NCBI GenBank assembly: GCA_944324385.1
Contig: CALUWD010000011.1
Coordinates: forward strand, 1 to 48,859
Source: Candidatus Gastranaerophilales bacterium
GTDB lineage: Bacteria > Cyanobacteriota > Vampirovibrionia > Gastranaerophilales > Gastranaerophilaceae
Direction: 5' to 3'
Length of the DNA stretch: 48,859 nt
Part shown: positions 9,027 to 17,404 of the stretch, piece by piece
Layout: each line of letters starts with the position of its first letter
Numbering within the stretch: the stretch's first letter is position 1
Position numbers and translations under genes: made by a program
The notes under the pieces: generated by a model
Database searches by the model: none
Told to the model about the DNA's origin: nothing
Seen by the model: only the letters and a program-made list of their open reading frames with translations

Positions 9027-10016
9027 TTAATAATTTGCCAAAACGCTTGCACAATAATGATTTAAGTTTTTAGAAATATAATTTTCCAGTTTATCAACTA
9101 TTATTTTTTCTAAATTTATATCATAAAGCGCATTAATTTCTTTTATAAAAAAGCATGGACTTGTTATATTGATTTCAATTATTTTTCCGTCAATAACATC
9201 TAAACCTGCCATAACTACACCATCGTCAAGTAGTTTTTTTGAAATAACTTTTTCAATTTCCTTTTCTTTTGGAGTGAGTGAAGTTAATTTTAAATTTGCA
9301 TCACAATGTTCGTTAAACTTAAAATCGTCATTTGTTGCAACTTTTTGTACACTGTAGTCAAAGATTTCTCCGCAAATAAATATAATTCTTTTATCTCCGT
9401 TTTTAATTTCAGGTAAAAATTCTTGAACCATAACGGTAGTTTTACCATTTTCTGTTGCAGTGTTTATAATTGTGTTTGTGTTCTTGTCTCCATTGTACAA
9501 GTAAAATACACCGCTTGAAAAGCAACGATTAAGAGGTTTTATAACTATTTCGTTATTTTCTTTTAAAAATTCTCTTATAAGTTTAGAATCTGAGGTCACT
9601 ATGTTTTTCGGGGCAATTGATGGAAAATCATTGATGTATAGTTTTTCGTTTTTATTTCTTATTGCGTCAGGAGAATTTAAAACAAGGGTTTTTTGAGGGT
9701 TAACCATGCTTAAAATAAAGGTTGCGTTAATATAATTAATATCAACCGGCGGATCGGGTCTAAAAAATATTGTATCAAATTCATCTAATGATATGTTTTT
9801 AAGCTCTTTTTTTTTTTTTTTTTCATAACCGTTAAAAAAAGTATTTGCACAAAAACAAAAAGGTTTTGAATTTTTGATGTTTAGCATGTTTTTTGTAGCA
9901 ACAAAAACGCTGTAAGAACGCTTTAAAAACTCAACATTTAGCCAAAAATTTGTTACAAGTTTATTAAATTCAAAGTATTTAAATTCTAAATCATCAATAA
10001 TAAAAAGTATTCGCAT
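9027..10016 (-). CDS. gshB: Glutathione synthetase, GshB type
   Basis: A 329-residue ATP-grasp ligase that joins gamma-glutamylcysteine and glycine. Family blocks are visible: IFFRPDPPVDINYINATFIL (equivalent to the RKDPPFD region of GshB), VLNSPDAIRNKNEKLY, VIKPLNRCFSSGVF, VQEFLPEIKNGDKRIIF and GLDVIDGKIIEINITSP. The glycine-rich loop after KPL is unusual (NRCFSSG rather than DGMGGAG), so substrate preference may differ. No gshA is in the window. The gene carries a run of 17 A bases on its coding strand (residues EKKKKKE, about 66-72), a potential slippage site. Confidence 0.85.
   Translation of the reverse strand: MRILFIIDDLEFKYFEFNKLVTNFWLNVEFLKRSYSVFVATKNMLNIKNSKPFCFCANTFFNGYEKKKKKELKNISLDEFDTIFFRPDPPVDINYINATFILSMVNPQKTLVLNSPDAIRNKNEKLYINDFPSIAPKNIVTSDSKLIREFLKENNEIVIKPLNRCFSSGVFYLYNGDKNTNTIINTATENGKTTVMVQEFLPEIKNGDKRIIFICGEIFDYSVQKVATNDDFKFNEHCDANLKLTSLTPKEKEIEKVISKKLLDDGVVMAGLDVIDGKIIEINITSPCFFIKEINALYDINLEKIIVDKLENYISKNLNHYCASVLANY
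9807..9823. repeat. 17-base homopolymer within gshB
   Basis: Seventeen consecutive T on the plus strand (A on the coding strand) encode part of a Glu-Lys5 stretch. The length is enough for replication or transcription slippage. Confidence 0.95.
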
Positions 10017-10087
10017 AACAATATAAATTATATAATAAACAAAACGTACGATTTTAAAAATTTTTTTTATATAGTATAATTGCTGGC

Positions 10088-10297
10088 ATGAACAAATGTC
10101 CTTTTAACAATAATTTTTGCAACAGTGAGTGTGCATTGTTTATTTCAAAAGATGAACTAAACGAACTTGTTGTAAACAGACTAAAAGCAATAGGAGTTTT
10201 TAGTGATTCCAACGGTGGAATTTGTTCGCTTAAATCAATGGCATTAGCACAATCTCGCTACATATTTGAAAATACTACCGTATATAACAAAAATTAA
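10088..10297 (+). CDS. Small cysteine-containing protein of unknown function
   Basis: A 69-residue protein with cysteines at 4, 11, 15 and 46 (CPFNNNFCNSEC ... GGICSL), a spacing that would suit a small metal site, although no known family is recognised. The ATG is preceded by TATAAT at 10075-10080 with seven bases between and no Shine-Dalgarno, so the transcript is probably leaderless. It begins the long plus-strand run that reaches hpt at 19222; the next gene starts 16 bases downstream. Function unknown. Confidence 0.7.
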   Translation: MNKCPFNNNFCNSECALFISKDELNELVVNRLKAIGVFSDSNGGICSLKSMALAQSRYIFENTTVYNKN

Positions 10298-10313
10298 GAA
10301 AGATGTAATACAA

Positions 10314-11354
10314 ATGCATAAAGAAATTTTAATTGAAGATTTGAAAAAGAAAATAGCCCAATCGCCTAATTGTGATGAAAATTATAGAGCTCTTGCAAAT
10401 ATCTACGTAGCTGACGAAGATTACGAAAACGCGCTAAAGGTTTATGAAGAATTGCTTAAAAACTTTCCTGATGACATGCAGGCTCTCATAAATGCAGGTA
10501 GTATTTATTTTTATAAAAAAAATTATGAAAAAGCTATTGAAAATTATTTAAGGGCTAATAAATCAGACTCATCTTCATTTGCTGTTAATTATAACTTAGG
10601 AAATGTTTATGCTGAAATAGGCAGTTTTCAAAATGCACTTAAGTATTACAATAAAGCACTTGAAATAAAACCAAATACGGCAGATGTATATAGCGCAATT
10701 GGATTTTTATATCAGGATAATGAGGATTATCAAGAAGCAAGGAGATTTTACCAAAAAGCTATTGATATTGACCCTAATTGCCCTGAATATCATATAAATC
10801 TTGCAAATATTTATCAAAAAATTGATGAGTATGCTTCTGCTTGTGAACACTACAAAATAGCATATGAATATGACGAGTCAGATAAAAAGGCTTGCTTATG
10901 CCTTGCAAATGCATACGCTTCGCTTGAAAATTTTAGTGAAGCAGAAAAATATTTTGAATATACAACAAAAATTGATCCTAATTATTATCCTGCATGGGTA
11001 TGTTGGGCTATTGCTAAGGCTGATGAGGGCGATTTAGATAAAGCTATAATGTTATTTAAGCATGCCATAGAACTTGATGTTTCAAAACCAAATGCATATC
11101 TTTTGCTTGCTAATATACTAATAACTCAAAAACGTTATCAAGAGGCAATCGGGTTGTACGAAAAGGCGTTGAAATTAACAAATAATGGTACTAAAATATA
11201 TGTCCTTATGGCAAATGCCCATATGATGCTTGATGAGCCATCTATGGCTGCAAAATATTATAGGCTTGCCATGAAAGAAGAACCAGAAAATTTAGAGATA
11301 AAGCTTATTTACACTGATGTTGCAAATAATTTTATATTAAAAAAGGTAGGTTAA
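10314..11354 (+). CDS. Tetratricopeptide repeat protein
   Basis: About 346 residues made almost entirely of TPR units (around nine, each 34 residues, such as YEKAIENYLRANKSDSSSFAVNYNLGNVYAEIGSF and the following copies). No signal peptide or membrane segment is visible, so it is a cytoplasmic scaffold for protein-protein contacts. I chose ATG 10314 (MHKEILIEDL) over the upstream TTG at 10266, which would overlap the preceding gene. It stops one base before the Tic20-like gene, so the two are co-transcribed. The partner is unknown. Confidence 0.85.
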   Translation: MHKEILIEDLKKKIAQSPNCDENYRALANIYVADEDYENALKVYEELLKNFPDDMQALINAGSIYFYKKNYEKAIENYLRANKSDSSSFAVNYNLGNVYAEIGSFQNALKYYNKALEIKPNTADVYSAIGFLYQDNEDYQEARRFYQKAIDIDPNCPEYHINLANIYQKIDEYASACEHYKIAYEYDESDKKACLCLANAYASLENFSEAEKYFEYTTKIDPNYYPAWVCWAIAKADEGDLDKAIMLFKHAIELDVSKPNAYLLLANILITQKRYQEAIGLYEKALKLTNNGTKIYVLMANAHMMLDEPSMAAKYYRLAMKEEPENLEIKLIYTDVANNFILKKVG

Positions 11355-11771
11355 ATGAAATCAAGAGGTATAGGTTTTGCCCTTATAGAAAGAATAATTG
11401 CGGCACTATCTTATCTGACTTTTGGTATAGCAGGTGTTATTTGGATTATAGTTTGCTATATAGCTAAAAACACCATGTCGCCTTTTTGCTCTTACAATGT
11501 TTATCAGTCGATATTTTTTGCGTTTTTCTTGTATATTTTAACCCTTGTTTGCGAAATTGCAGCAGGGCTTTTGAGTGCTGTTCCTTTTTTAGGAGAAATT
11601 GTAAATAAATTTGCAATATTTTTCACCCAGACACCAATATTTTTTACCTACAGCTTGTGGGGATTAATTATTTTTGTTTTAACTTGTTATCTAGCAATAT
11701 TTGCGTTTTTTGGCAGATACCCTTATTTGCCATTTATTTCTGATGTTATAAATTCAGGCTTTAGGAGGTAA
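11355..11771 (+). CDS. Tic20/DUF4870-like membrane protein
   Basis: A 138-residue protein with four hydrophobic segments (about 10-35, 48-72, 80-100 and 100-122). The opening ERIIAALSYLTFG and the closing GRYPYLPFISDVI resemble the Tic20-like/DUF4870 family, whose chloroplast member Tic20 is part of the protein import channel and whose cyanobacterial members are of uncertain role. The assignment rests on motif resemblance only. The gene starts immediately after the TPR protein and its end carries the AGGAGG ribosome site of the next gene, indicating one operon. Confidence 0.55.
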   Translation: MKSRGIGFALIERIIAALSYLTFGIAGVIWIIVCYIAKNTMSPFCSYNVYQSIFFAFFLYILTLVCEIAAGLLSAVPFLGEIVNKFAIFFTQTPIFFTYSLWGLIIFVLTCYLAIFAFFGRYPYLPFISDVINSGFRR

Positions 11772-11773
11772 AA

Positions 11774-12184
11774 ATTAAAAAGTTATTTTTAATGGTGATT
11801 GTTTTTTTAAATTCCATTGCAACTTTTGCTATGGATTCTCCTTATTCATCAAGCGAATTTCAAGAAGTTTTAAAACATGATAATTATGAACCAAATTATT
11901 TTACCCTTATTTTTGGTTTGATAATTGTTATTTGTTTGATTTATTTTACGGGTTATTTTTATCAGAAACTTATTGGGGTAAATTCAAAGTTAAATAAAAA
12001 CGCAAATGGTGATGATGATTTTAATAAGGTAAAAATTATTTCAACGACACCATTGGGGCAAGGAAAAAATATTTTTGTTGTTGAAATAAAAAACAAACAC
12101 TTAGTTTTAGGTGCTACGGAAAATCAAATTAATCTTCTTAAGGAATTTGATAAAAGTAATTTTTCAGAGGGAAAAAGTGGGTAA
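11774..12184 (+). CDS. FliO-like membrane protein with apparent ATT start codon
   Basis: The best ribosome site in this operon, AGGAGG at 11763-11768, is five bases before an ATT at 11774. From that ATT the frame reads as a textbook signal peptide (KKLFLMVIVFLNSIATFA), while the first ATG at 11792 removes the lysines and has no Shine-Dalgarno. A second hydrophobic segment lies at about residues 44-64. The C-terminal part (ISTTPLGQGKNIFVVEIKNKHLVLGATENQINLLKEF) matches the FliO/MopB family, an inner-membrane factor for the flagellar export apparatus. No other flagellar gene is nearby, so it may be a remnant or a family member with another role. About 136 residues; its end overlaps neuB by eight bases. 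Confidence 0.65.
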   Translation: MKKLFLMVIVFLNSIATFAMDSPYSSSEFQEVLKHDNYEPNYFTLIFGLIIVICLIYFTGYFYQKLIGVNSKLNKNANGDDDFNKVKIISTTPLGQGKNIFVVEIKNKHLVLGATENQINLLKEFDKSNFSEGKSG

Positions 12185-13043
12185 GGTTGTAAAAATAGGA
12201 AAGTATAATGTTGGTGATTTGAGCCACTGTTTTATAATTGCTGAGATTGGGATTAACCATAATGGCGACATTAATCTTGCAAAAAAACTTATAAAAATGG
12301 CTCATGACTTAGGTGCTGACGCGGTAAAATTTCAAAAAAGAACAGTTGATGTTGTCTATACGCAACATGAACTTGAAATGGAACGTCCTAACCCTTTTGG
12401 CAATACCAATGGTGACTTAAAAAGAGGGCTTGAGTTTGGATATGACGAGTACAGGAAAATCGATGAGTACTGCAAAAGTCTTTCTATAATGTGGTTTGCG
12501 TCTTGTTGGGATGAAGAATCAGTTGATTTTATTGAACAATTCAACCCTCCTTGTCATAAAATTGCATCAGCTTGTCTGACTAACGACAAATTAATTTCAT
12601 ATATTAAAAACAAAGGTAGACCCATTTTGCTTGCAACAGGCATGAGTACGCAAGAGCAAATTGACCATGCTGTTGATATTTTAGGACAAGATAACCTTGT
12701 TCTTATGCACTGTACCTCTACTTATCCAAGCAGCGAGGCAGAGCTTAATTTAAATGTAATACCAAATTATATAGAAAAATACGAATGCCCTATAGGCTAT
12801 AGTGGTCATGAAAAAGGCGTTTTCCCTTCAGTGCTAGCTGCGTCAATGGGTGCATGTGCTATTGAAAGACATATAACAACAGATAGAACGCTTTGGGGCT
12901 CTGATCATCCGGCAAGCCTTGAACCGGAAGGTTTAAGGAGGCTGATACGCGATATAAGACTGCTAAATACAATTAAGGGCGATGGTAAAAAAGTTGTATA
13001 TGAGTCTGAATTGCCTATAATTAAAAAGTTAAGAAGGGTGTAA
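12177..13043 (+). CDS. N-acetylneuraminate synthase family protein (NeuB-type), TIM barrel only
   Basis: Condenses phosphoenolpyruvate with a mannosamine- or mannose-type sugar to give a nonulosonic acid. Hallmarks are IAEIGINHNGD, AVKFQKR, the KIAS loop, LLATGMST, LMHCTSTYPSS and GYSGHEKG, ending with IERHITTDRTLWGSDHPASLEP. I chose GTG 12177 because AGAGGG lies five bases upstream; the frame is open to an ATG at 12111 but that would overlap the FliO-like gene by 74 bases. At 288 residues it lacks the C-terminal SAF (antifreeze-like) domain of usual 340-350 residue NeuB proteins. A phosphatase of the KdsC/YrbI type follows two bases later, suggesting a phosphorylated product such as KDN-9-phosphate or sialic acid-9-phosphate. 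Confidence 0.88.
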   Translation: MGKVVKIGKYNVGDLSHCFIIAEIGINHNGDINLAKKLIKMAHDLGADAVKFQKRTVDVVYTQHELEMERPNPFGNTNGDLKRGLEFGYDEYRKIDEYCKSLSIMWFASCWDEESVDFIEQFNPPCHKIASACLTNDKLISYIKNKGRPILLATGMSTQEQIDHAVDILGQDNLVLMHCTSTYPSSEAELNLNVIPNYIEKYECPIGYSGHEKGVFPSVLAASMGACAIERHITTDRTLWGSDHPASLEPEGLRRLIRDIRLLNTIKGDGKKVVYESELPIIKKLRRV

Positions 13044-13045
13044 AA

Positions 13046-13525
13046 ATGCTAAAACTTTCTAAAGACATAAAACTTGTAGCTTCTGATTTTGACGGAGTTT
13101 TTACTGATGGCTCAGTATACATTGATGAAGATTTAAAGCAAGTTAAAAAGATAAATTTTTCAGATATTATGGGTGTTTCAAGGCTTATAAAAGCGGGCTA
13201 CAAATTTGCAATTATTTCAGGTGAAACCTCAAATATTCTAAACTATTTTAAAAACAAATTTAACATTGATGAAATCCATGGCGGTATTCGCCAAAAAGGC
13301 ATAGTACTCAGCGAGATAATGAAAAAGTATTCGCTAAGCCCTGATGAAGTTCTCTATATTGGTGATGATATAAATGATATTGCAGCTTTTGAGTGCGTAA
13401 CATATAAAATTGCACCAAAAAATGCAAATCCTATTTTAAAATTAAGAGATGACATACAAATTACTCAAAATTCAGGCGGGTATGGCGCATTTCGTGAAGT
13501 TGTTGATGAGCTTTTAAATTCATAG
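13046..13525 (+). CDS. HAD phosphatase of the KdsC/YrbI family
   Basis: A 159-residue C0-type HAD hydrolase with the nucleophile motif ASDFDGVFTDG, the ISGETS motif and the metal-binding GDDINDIAAFE. Family members remove the phosphate from KDO-8-phosphate, KDN-9-phosphate or N-acylneuraminate-9-phosphate. Its position directly after the NeuB-type synthase favours a nonulosonate 9-phosphate substrate, as in the Bacteroides KDN pair, rather than KDO. No cytidylyltransferase or KDO synthase is in this window. Its final codons contain the promoter of the next TPR gene. Confidence 0.85.
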   Translation: MLKLSKDIKLVASDFDGVFTDGSVYIDEDLKQVKKINFSDIMGVSRLIKAGYKFAIISGETSNILNYFKNKFNIDEIHGGIRQKGIVLSEIMKKYSLSPDEVLYIGDDINDIAAFECVTYKIAPKNANPILKLRDDIQITQNSGGYGAFREVVDELLNS

Positions 13526-13531
13526 TAAAAT
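13503..13531 (+). promoter_or_regulatory. Internal promoter for the TPR-lysC-ldpA unit, leaderless layout
   Basis: TTGATG (13503-13508), 17-bp spacer, TAAAAT (13526-13531), seven bases to ATG 13539. It lies over the end of the phosphatase gene. Confidence 0.5.
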
Positions 13532-13538
13532 TATTGTA

Positions 13539-15251
13539 ATGTTTAAGTTTTTTCAAAAAATTGCAAAGCAGGTAAATAAATTTAACTCTTTTGTAAACGA
13601 TTATAAAAGCGTTGGCAAGGAGGTTTCTCTACCATCGCATGCTTATGTAAATTGGGGAGTTCAGCTAATTGAATCAGGTAAAGAAGACGAAGCGCTTGAA
13701 AAGTTTTTACAAAGTGCTGATATGGTAAACTCTACTCCTGACGCGTTTGTTAATTTAGGTATAATCTGTGCCAAGAAAGCTGATTACGAGCAAGCATGTA
13801 AATTCTTTAGAAAAGCTATAAAAATAGACGAAACTTGCGCTAAAGCGTGGACACTTTTAGCGAGTGCATGTAGCGAGATGGGTAATTACAAAGAGGCAAA
13901 AAGGGCTTTTAAAATCTCACTTAAGCATGACAAAAGAAATTTCCAAACATACTTGAATCAAGGTATATTTTTTGCAAAAATCAACCAAACGCAAGACGCC
14001 CTTATAAGCTTAAGGCATGCCTATGCTTGCAATCCTCAGGAGGCTCAAAGTGTTTTTTTATCAGGCATTATATACTCTCAAATGAAAAATTATGATGATG
14101 CAATAAGGATGTTTAAGCTTGCAATTACTTCATCTCCTTTTCACTCGGAAGCTCTTTATCACCTTGCTTATTGTTATTATCAGCAAAAAAATTACGAGCT
14201 TGCAATTAATTATGCTAAAAAATCAAAAAGCGCAAGTCCTACAAAAATAGAAAATTTTATCATTATTGCAGAAAGCTATATGGCGCAAAAAAATAAAGAA
14301 GAATGCTTTAAAGCCTTTGAAGAAGCAAAAAAAACAGGACTTGTATCATATCAGCTTTTATATTCCAAAGGTGTTGCGTATCAGTCTTTTGAAATGTGGG
14401 AAGAAGCAATAGAGCCGCTAAAATCTGCTGTTGAGCTTGATAATACTAATTTTCTTGCATATTATGGACTTTCCCTGTCTTATTTAAAACTTGAAAAAAA
14501 TGAGCAAGCAGTAGATATTCTTGAAAAAGTTCTTGAGTTGAACCCTGAGCATACAATATCTATGTACAATTATGGGCAGCTGCTGTTTAAACAAAAGAAA
14601 TATGACGAAGCAATAAGTTGGTATAAAAAAGCCCTTGCGACTGACGCTAAACTTGTAAATATTTATTTTAATATTGCAAGCGCATACCAAATGAAGGGTG
14701 ATGTTCAAAGGGCGATTAAATACTGGGAAAAAACCGTCGAATACGACCCTAACAATGCAAGCGCACTGTTAAACCTTGCAAACACCTATTCAAGCCTAGG
14801 CGATGGCGCAATTGCAATAAGAAAAGCAAGAAGTGCTTATATGCTTGATAAAAGCAACACTGAAGTTATTATGGCATATGCAATTATCCTTATGAAAGAG
14901 AATGATATTTTCAGTGCAAAAGAAAAGTTTGAAGAAGCACTTAAGGTTAATCCCGATTTAACTGTTGCAAAATTTGCCCTTATCGAGTGTATGATTAAAA
15001 CAAACAAACCAAAAGAGGCAATGGCTGAGCTTGAAAAGTATCGAGAGGAATATGCTGATAAAAAAGAGTTTATGATGCTAAATCTTTTGGCATACGTAAA
15101 AATTGAAGAAATGGAACAAAATAATTATTTAGTTGAACAAATTATAAATATTTGTGATAAAATATTGACTACCACAGGCGAGGATGTCTGGGTTGAAAAT
15201 GTAAAAAATGAGTATTTAAAGAAGCAAGACAACGCTAACTGTAAAGGATGA
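13539..15251 (+). CDS. Tetratricopeptide repeat protein, 13 or more repeats
   Basis: A 570-residue protein consisting of TPR units from about residue 38 to the C-terminal region (for example ALEKFLQSADMVNSTPDAFVNLGIICAKKADY and YDEAISWYKKALATDAKLVNIYFNIASAYQMKGD). No signal peptide; a short helical N-terminus (MFKFFQKIAKQVNKFNSFVND) may contact a membrane or partner. No enzymatic domain is visible. It is the second large TPR protein in this run, and its stop codon lies just before the aspartokinase start, so expression is linked to lysC. Specific role unknown. Confidence 0.85.
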   Translation: MFKFFQKIAKQVNKFNSFVNDYKSVGKEVSLPSHAYVNWGVQLIESGKEDEALEKFLQSADMVNSTPDAFVNLGIICAKKADYEQACKFFRKAIKIDETCAKAWTLLASACSEMGNYKEAKRAFKISLKHDKRNFQTYLNQGIFFAKINQTQDALISLRHAYACNPQEAQSVFLSGIIYSQMKNYDDAIRMFKLAITSSPFHSEALYHLAYCYYQQKNYELAINYAKKSKSASPTKIENFIIIAESYMAQKNKEECFKAFEEAKKTGLVSYQLLYSKGVAYQSFEMWEEAIEPLKSAVELDNTNFLAYYGLSLSYLKLEKNEQAVDILEKVLELNPEHTISMYNYGQLLFKQKKYDEAISWYKKALATDAKLVNIYFNIASAYQMKGDVQRAIKYWEKTVEYDPNNASALLNLANTYSSLGDGAIAIRKARSAYMLDKSNTEVIMAYAIILMKENDIFSAKEKFEEALKVNPDLTVAKFALIECMIKTNKPKEAMAELEKYREEYADKKEFMMLNLLAYVKIEEMEQNNYLVEQIINICDKILTTTGEDVWVENVKNEYLKKQDNANCKG

Positions 15252-15253
15252 AA

Positions 15254-16513
15254 ATGGGAATCGTAGTTCAAAAGTTCGGCGGTACATCGGTAGCAGACGC
15301 CGAAAAAATCAAAAATGTAGCCGATGCGGTAATTAGGGAAAAATTAAACGGAAACAAAGTTATTGTTGTAGTTTCAGCTATGGGACACACAACAGACAAT
15401 TTAATTAAGTTATCAAAAGAAATTACAACAACTCCGCCTGATCGTGAAATGGATATGTTATTGTCAACAGGTGAGCAAGTTTCTATGTCATTGCTTGCTA
15501 TGGCAATAAATGAAAAAGGTCATAAGGCTGTAAGTTTAAATGCTATGCAGGTTGGTATTATGACTGAACCTAACCACTGTAGAGCAAGAATTGTAGATAT
15601 TAAGCATGACAGAGTTAAAAGACACCTTGATAATGGTGAAATAGTTATAATTGCAGGGTTCCAAGGCATAACAGATGACGGCGAAATTACAACGCTGGGT
15701 AGGGGCGGTTCAGACACGTCAGCTGTAGCGCTTGCTGCTGCATTTAAGGCAGATAGATGCGATATTTATTCTGATGTAGAAGGTGTTTATACTACTGACC
15801 CAAGAGTTGTACCAACTGCTCAAAAGCTTGAAGTTATATCTTACGAAGAAATGCTTGAGTTGGCGCGCGTTGGGGCAAATGTATTACATCCGCGCTCTGT
15901 TGAAACAGCAAAACTTTGTGATGTACCGATGAGAGTTCGCAGCTCTTTTAAACTTGATGACTTAGGAACACTAATAATAGGAGTAGATAAAATGGAATTA
16001 CATAAACCAGTTACAGGCCTTGCTTGCGATAGCTCTCAAGTAAGAATAGTTATTTGCGATGTGCCTGATAAACCGGGTAACGCTGGAAAATTGTTTACCT
16101 TGCTTGCAGATTGCGGTTTAAGTGTTGATATGATTATTCAATCTTACGCAAGAAGCACAGGCAATACAAATGATATAGCTTTCACAATCGATAAAAATGA
16201 TGTAGCTAAATTTGACGAAGTTATACCTGAAATTAAAAAAGTTTTAAACCCAAGCAATATTCACTTAGATGAAGATATAGCAAAAGTTTCAATTGTAGGT
16301 GCAGGCATGATAGACCGCCCTGGTATTGCTGCAACTATGTTTGAAACACTTGCAAAATTGGGAATAAACATTAAAATGATTTCTACATCTGAAATAAAAA
16401 TAAGCTGTCTTGTTGAAAAATGCCATGCAAAAGAAGCTGTTGTTGCTCTTTGCAATGTGTTTGAACTTGACGGTGCTGCAGTTGCTGATGTAAAAGGTGA
16501 TTTGCCTGTTTAG
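15254..16513 (+). CDS. lysC: Aspartate kinase
   Basis: Phosphorylates aspartate, the committed step to lysine, threonine, methionine and diaminopimelate. The kinase domain starts with VVQKFGGTSVAD and has SAMGHTTD, TLGRGGSDTSAVALAAA and EMLELARVGANVLHPR; two ACT domains (about 265-335 and 345-415) give allosteric control. Length 419 fits the monofunctional enzyme. I prefer the ATG at 15254 because AAAGG at 15243-15247 is six bases away, whereas it touches the ATG at 15248, which would give an ATGA overlap with the TPR gene. No lysine riboswitch is possible in this tightly packed context. Confidence 0.95.
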   Translation: MGIVVQKFGGTSVADAEKIKNVADAVIREKLNGNKVIVVVSAMGHTTDNLIKLSKEITTTPPDREMDMLLSTGEQVSMSLLAMAINEKGHKAVSLNAMQVGIMTEPNHCRARIVDIKHDRVKRHLDNGEIVIIAGFQGITDDGEITTLGRGGSDTSAVALAAAFKADRCDIYSDVEGVYTTDPRVVPTAQKLEVISYEEMLELARVGANVLHPRSVETAKLCDVPMRVRSSFKLDDLGTLIIGVDKMELHKPVTGLACDSSQVRIVICDVPDKPGNAGKLFTLLADCGLSVDMIIQSYARSTGNTNDIAFTIDKNDVAKFDEVIPEIKKVLNPSNIHLDEDIAKVSIVGAGMIDRPGIAATMFETLAKLGINIKMISTSEIKISCLVEKCHAKEAVVALCNVFELDGAAVADVKGDLPV

Positions 16514-17404
16514 ATGTTTAAACTAATTTGCGGACTAGGAAATTCGGATATTGAAAACATTAAAGCCCTTGTGAAGCTATATGCTAAAGCAGGGGCTTGG
16601 ATGTTTGATGTTTCTCCGTTTGCTCTAGCGGCGCTTAATGAGGCTATAGAAGAAATTGGTCTTAATAAAGCGAACTTTAAATATTGTGTTTCTATTCCTG
16701 TTGAGGGTGATGTTCATGGTAAAAAGGCAAAAATTTTACCAGATAAATGCAAGAAATGTGATAAATGTGTAAAAAAATGCCCGCAAAGTGCAATTTGCGG
16801 TTTTGTTGTAAATGAAAATAGATGCATAGGCTGCGGAATATGCAAAAAAGCTTGTTCCCATGGTGCTGTTAAATTGTTTGATAAAACAGACTACTATGAC
16901 GAGCTAAAAAAACTTTTAAAAACAAATTTAAAGCTTGATTGCGTAGAATTGCATGCCTCAGTTGCAAACAAAAATCTTGTCCTTAAAAAATTAAAAAAAA
17001 TATGTAAAAAATTCAAAGGCGAGATAAGCCTTTGTATTTCAAGAAAGCATTTTTCAACACTAGACGCGCTTGAAATTATTAATCAAGCAAAAGAAATTGC
17101 AAAAGATAATGCTGCTTTTTATGTTCAGGCAGATGGGAATTCAATGAACGGCGCAAACGCGCAATTAAGCTCTACTATTGAGTGCGCGGCTTTCGCACTT
17201 GCGCTTAAAGAATCCGGAATTGATGAAAAAAGTATAATTTTAAGTGGCGGAGTTAACGAATACACAAAAAAACTATGCAACGAGTTGTCGCTAAGTCCTC
17301 TTGCAATAGCTTTTGGAACATACGCAAGAAAAGCTGTTTTAAACCTTGAGAAAAACGAGGCTCTTGAAGTTGCAAAAAGGTTGGTAGAAAATGCCAATTG
17401 TTAA
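16514..17404 (+). CDS. ldpA: LdpA-like Fe-S protein (light-dependent period family)
   Basis: A 296-residue protein that begins FKLICGLGNSDIENIKALVKLYAKAGA, closely resembling the start of cyanobacterial LdpA. Residues 74-116 carry two [4Fe-4S] motifs: C79, C82, C85, C89 and C104, C107, C110, C114. The C-terminal half looks like an alpha/beta barrel (VQADG, LSGGVNEYT, LAIAFGTYARK) as in the LdpA C-terminal domain. In Synechococcus, LdpA adjusts circadian period according to redox state, and it binds Fe-S clusters. No clock genes are visible here, so a redox-sensing or quinone-related role is inferred. It abuts lysC and overlaps tilS by 14 bases. Confidence 0.75.
   Translation: MFKLICGLGNSDIENIKALVKLYAKAGAWMFDVSPFALAALNEAIEEIGLNKANFKYCVSIPVEGDVHGKKAKILPDKCKKCDKCVKKCPQSAICGFVVNENRCIGCGICKKACSHGAVKLFDKTDYYDELKKLLKTNLKLDCVELHASVANKNLVLKKLKKICKKFKGEISLCISRKHFSTLDALEIINQAKEIAKDNAAFYVQADGNSMNGANAQLSSTIECAAFALALKESGIDEKSIILSGGVNEYTKKLCNELSLSPLAIAFGTYARKAVLNLEKNEALEVAKRLVENANC

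Noticed and set aside
12111-12176. Extended neuB start at ATG 12111
   Set aside because: It would overlap the FliO-like gene by 74 bases; GTG 12177 has AGAGGG at the right distance and fits the family start.
13046-13525. KdsC (KDO-8-phosphate phosphatase) as a firm call
   Set aside because: Sequence alone does not separate KdsC from nonulosonate phosphatases, and the neighbour is a NeuB-type synthase; left at family level.
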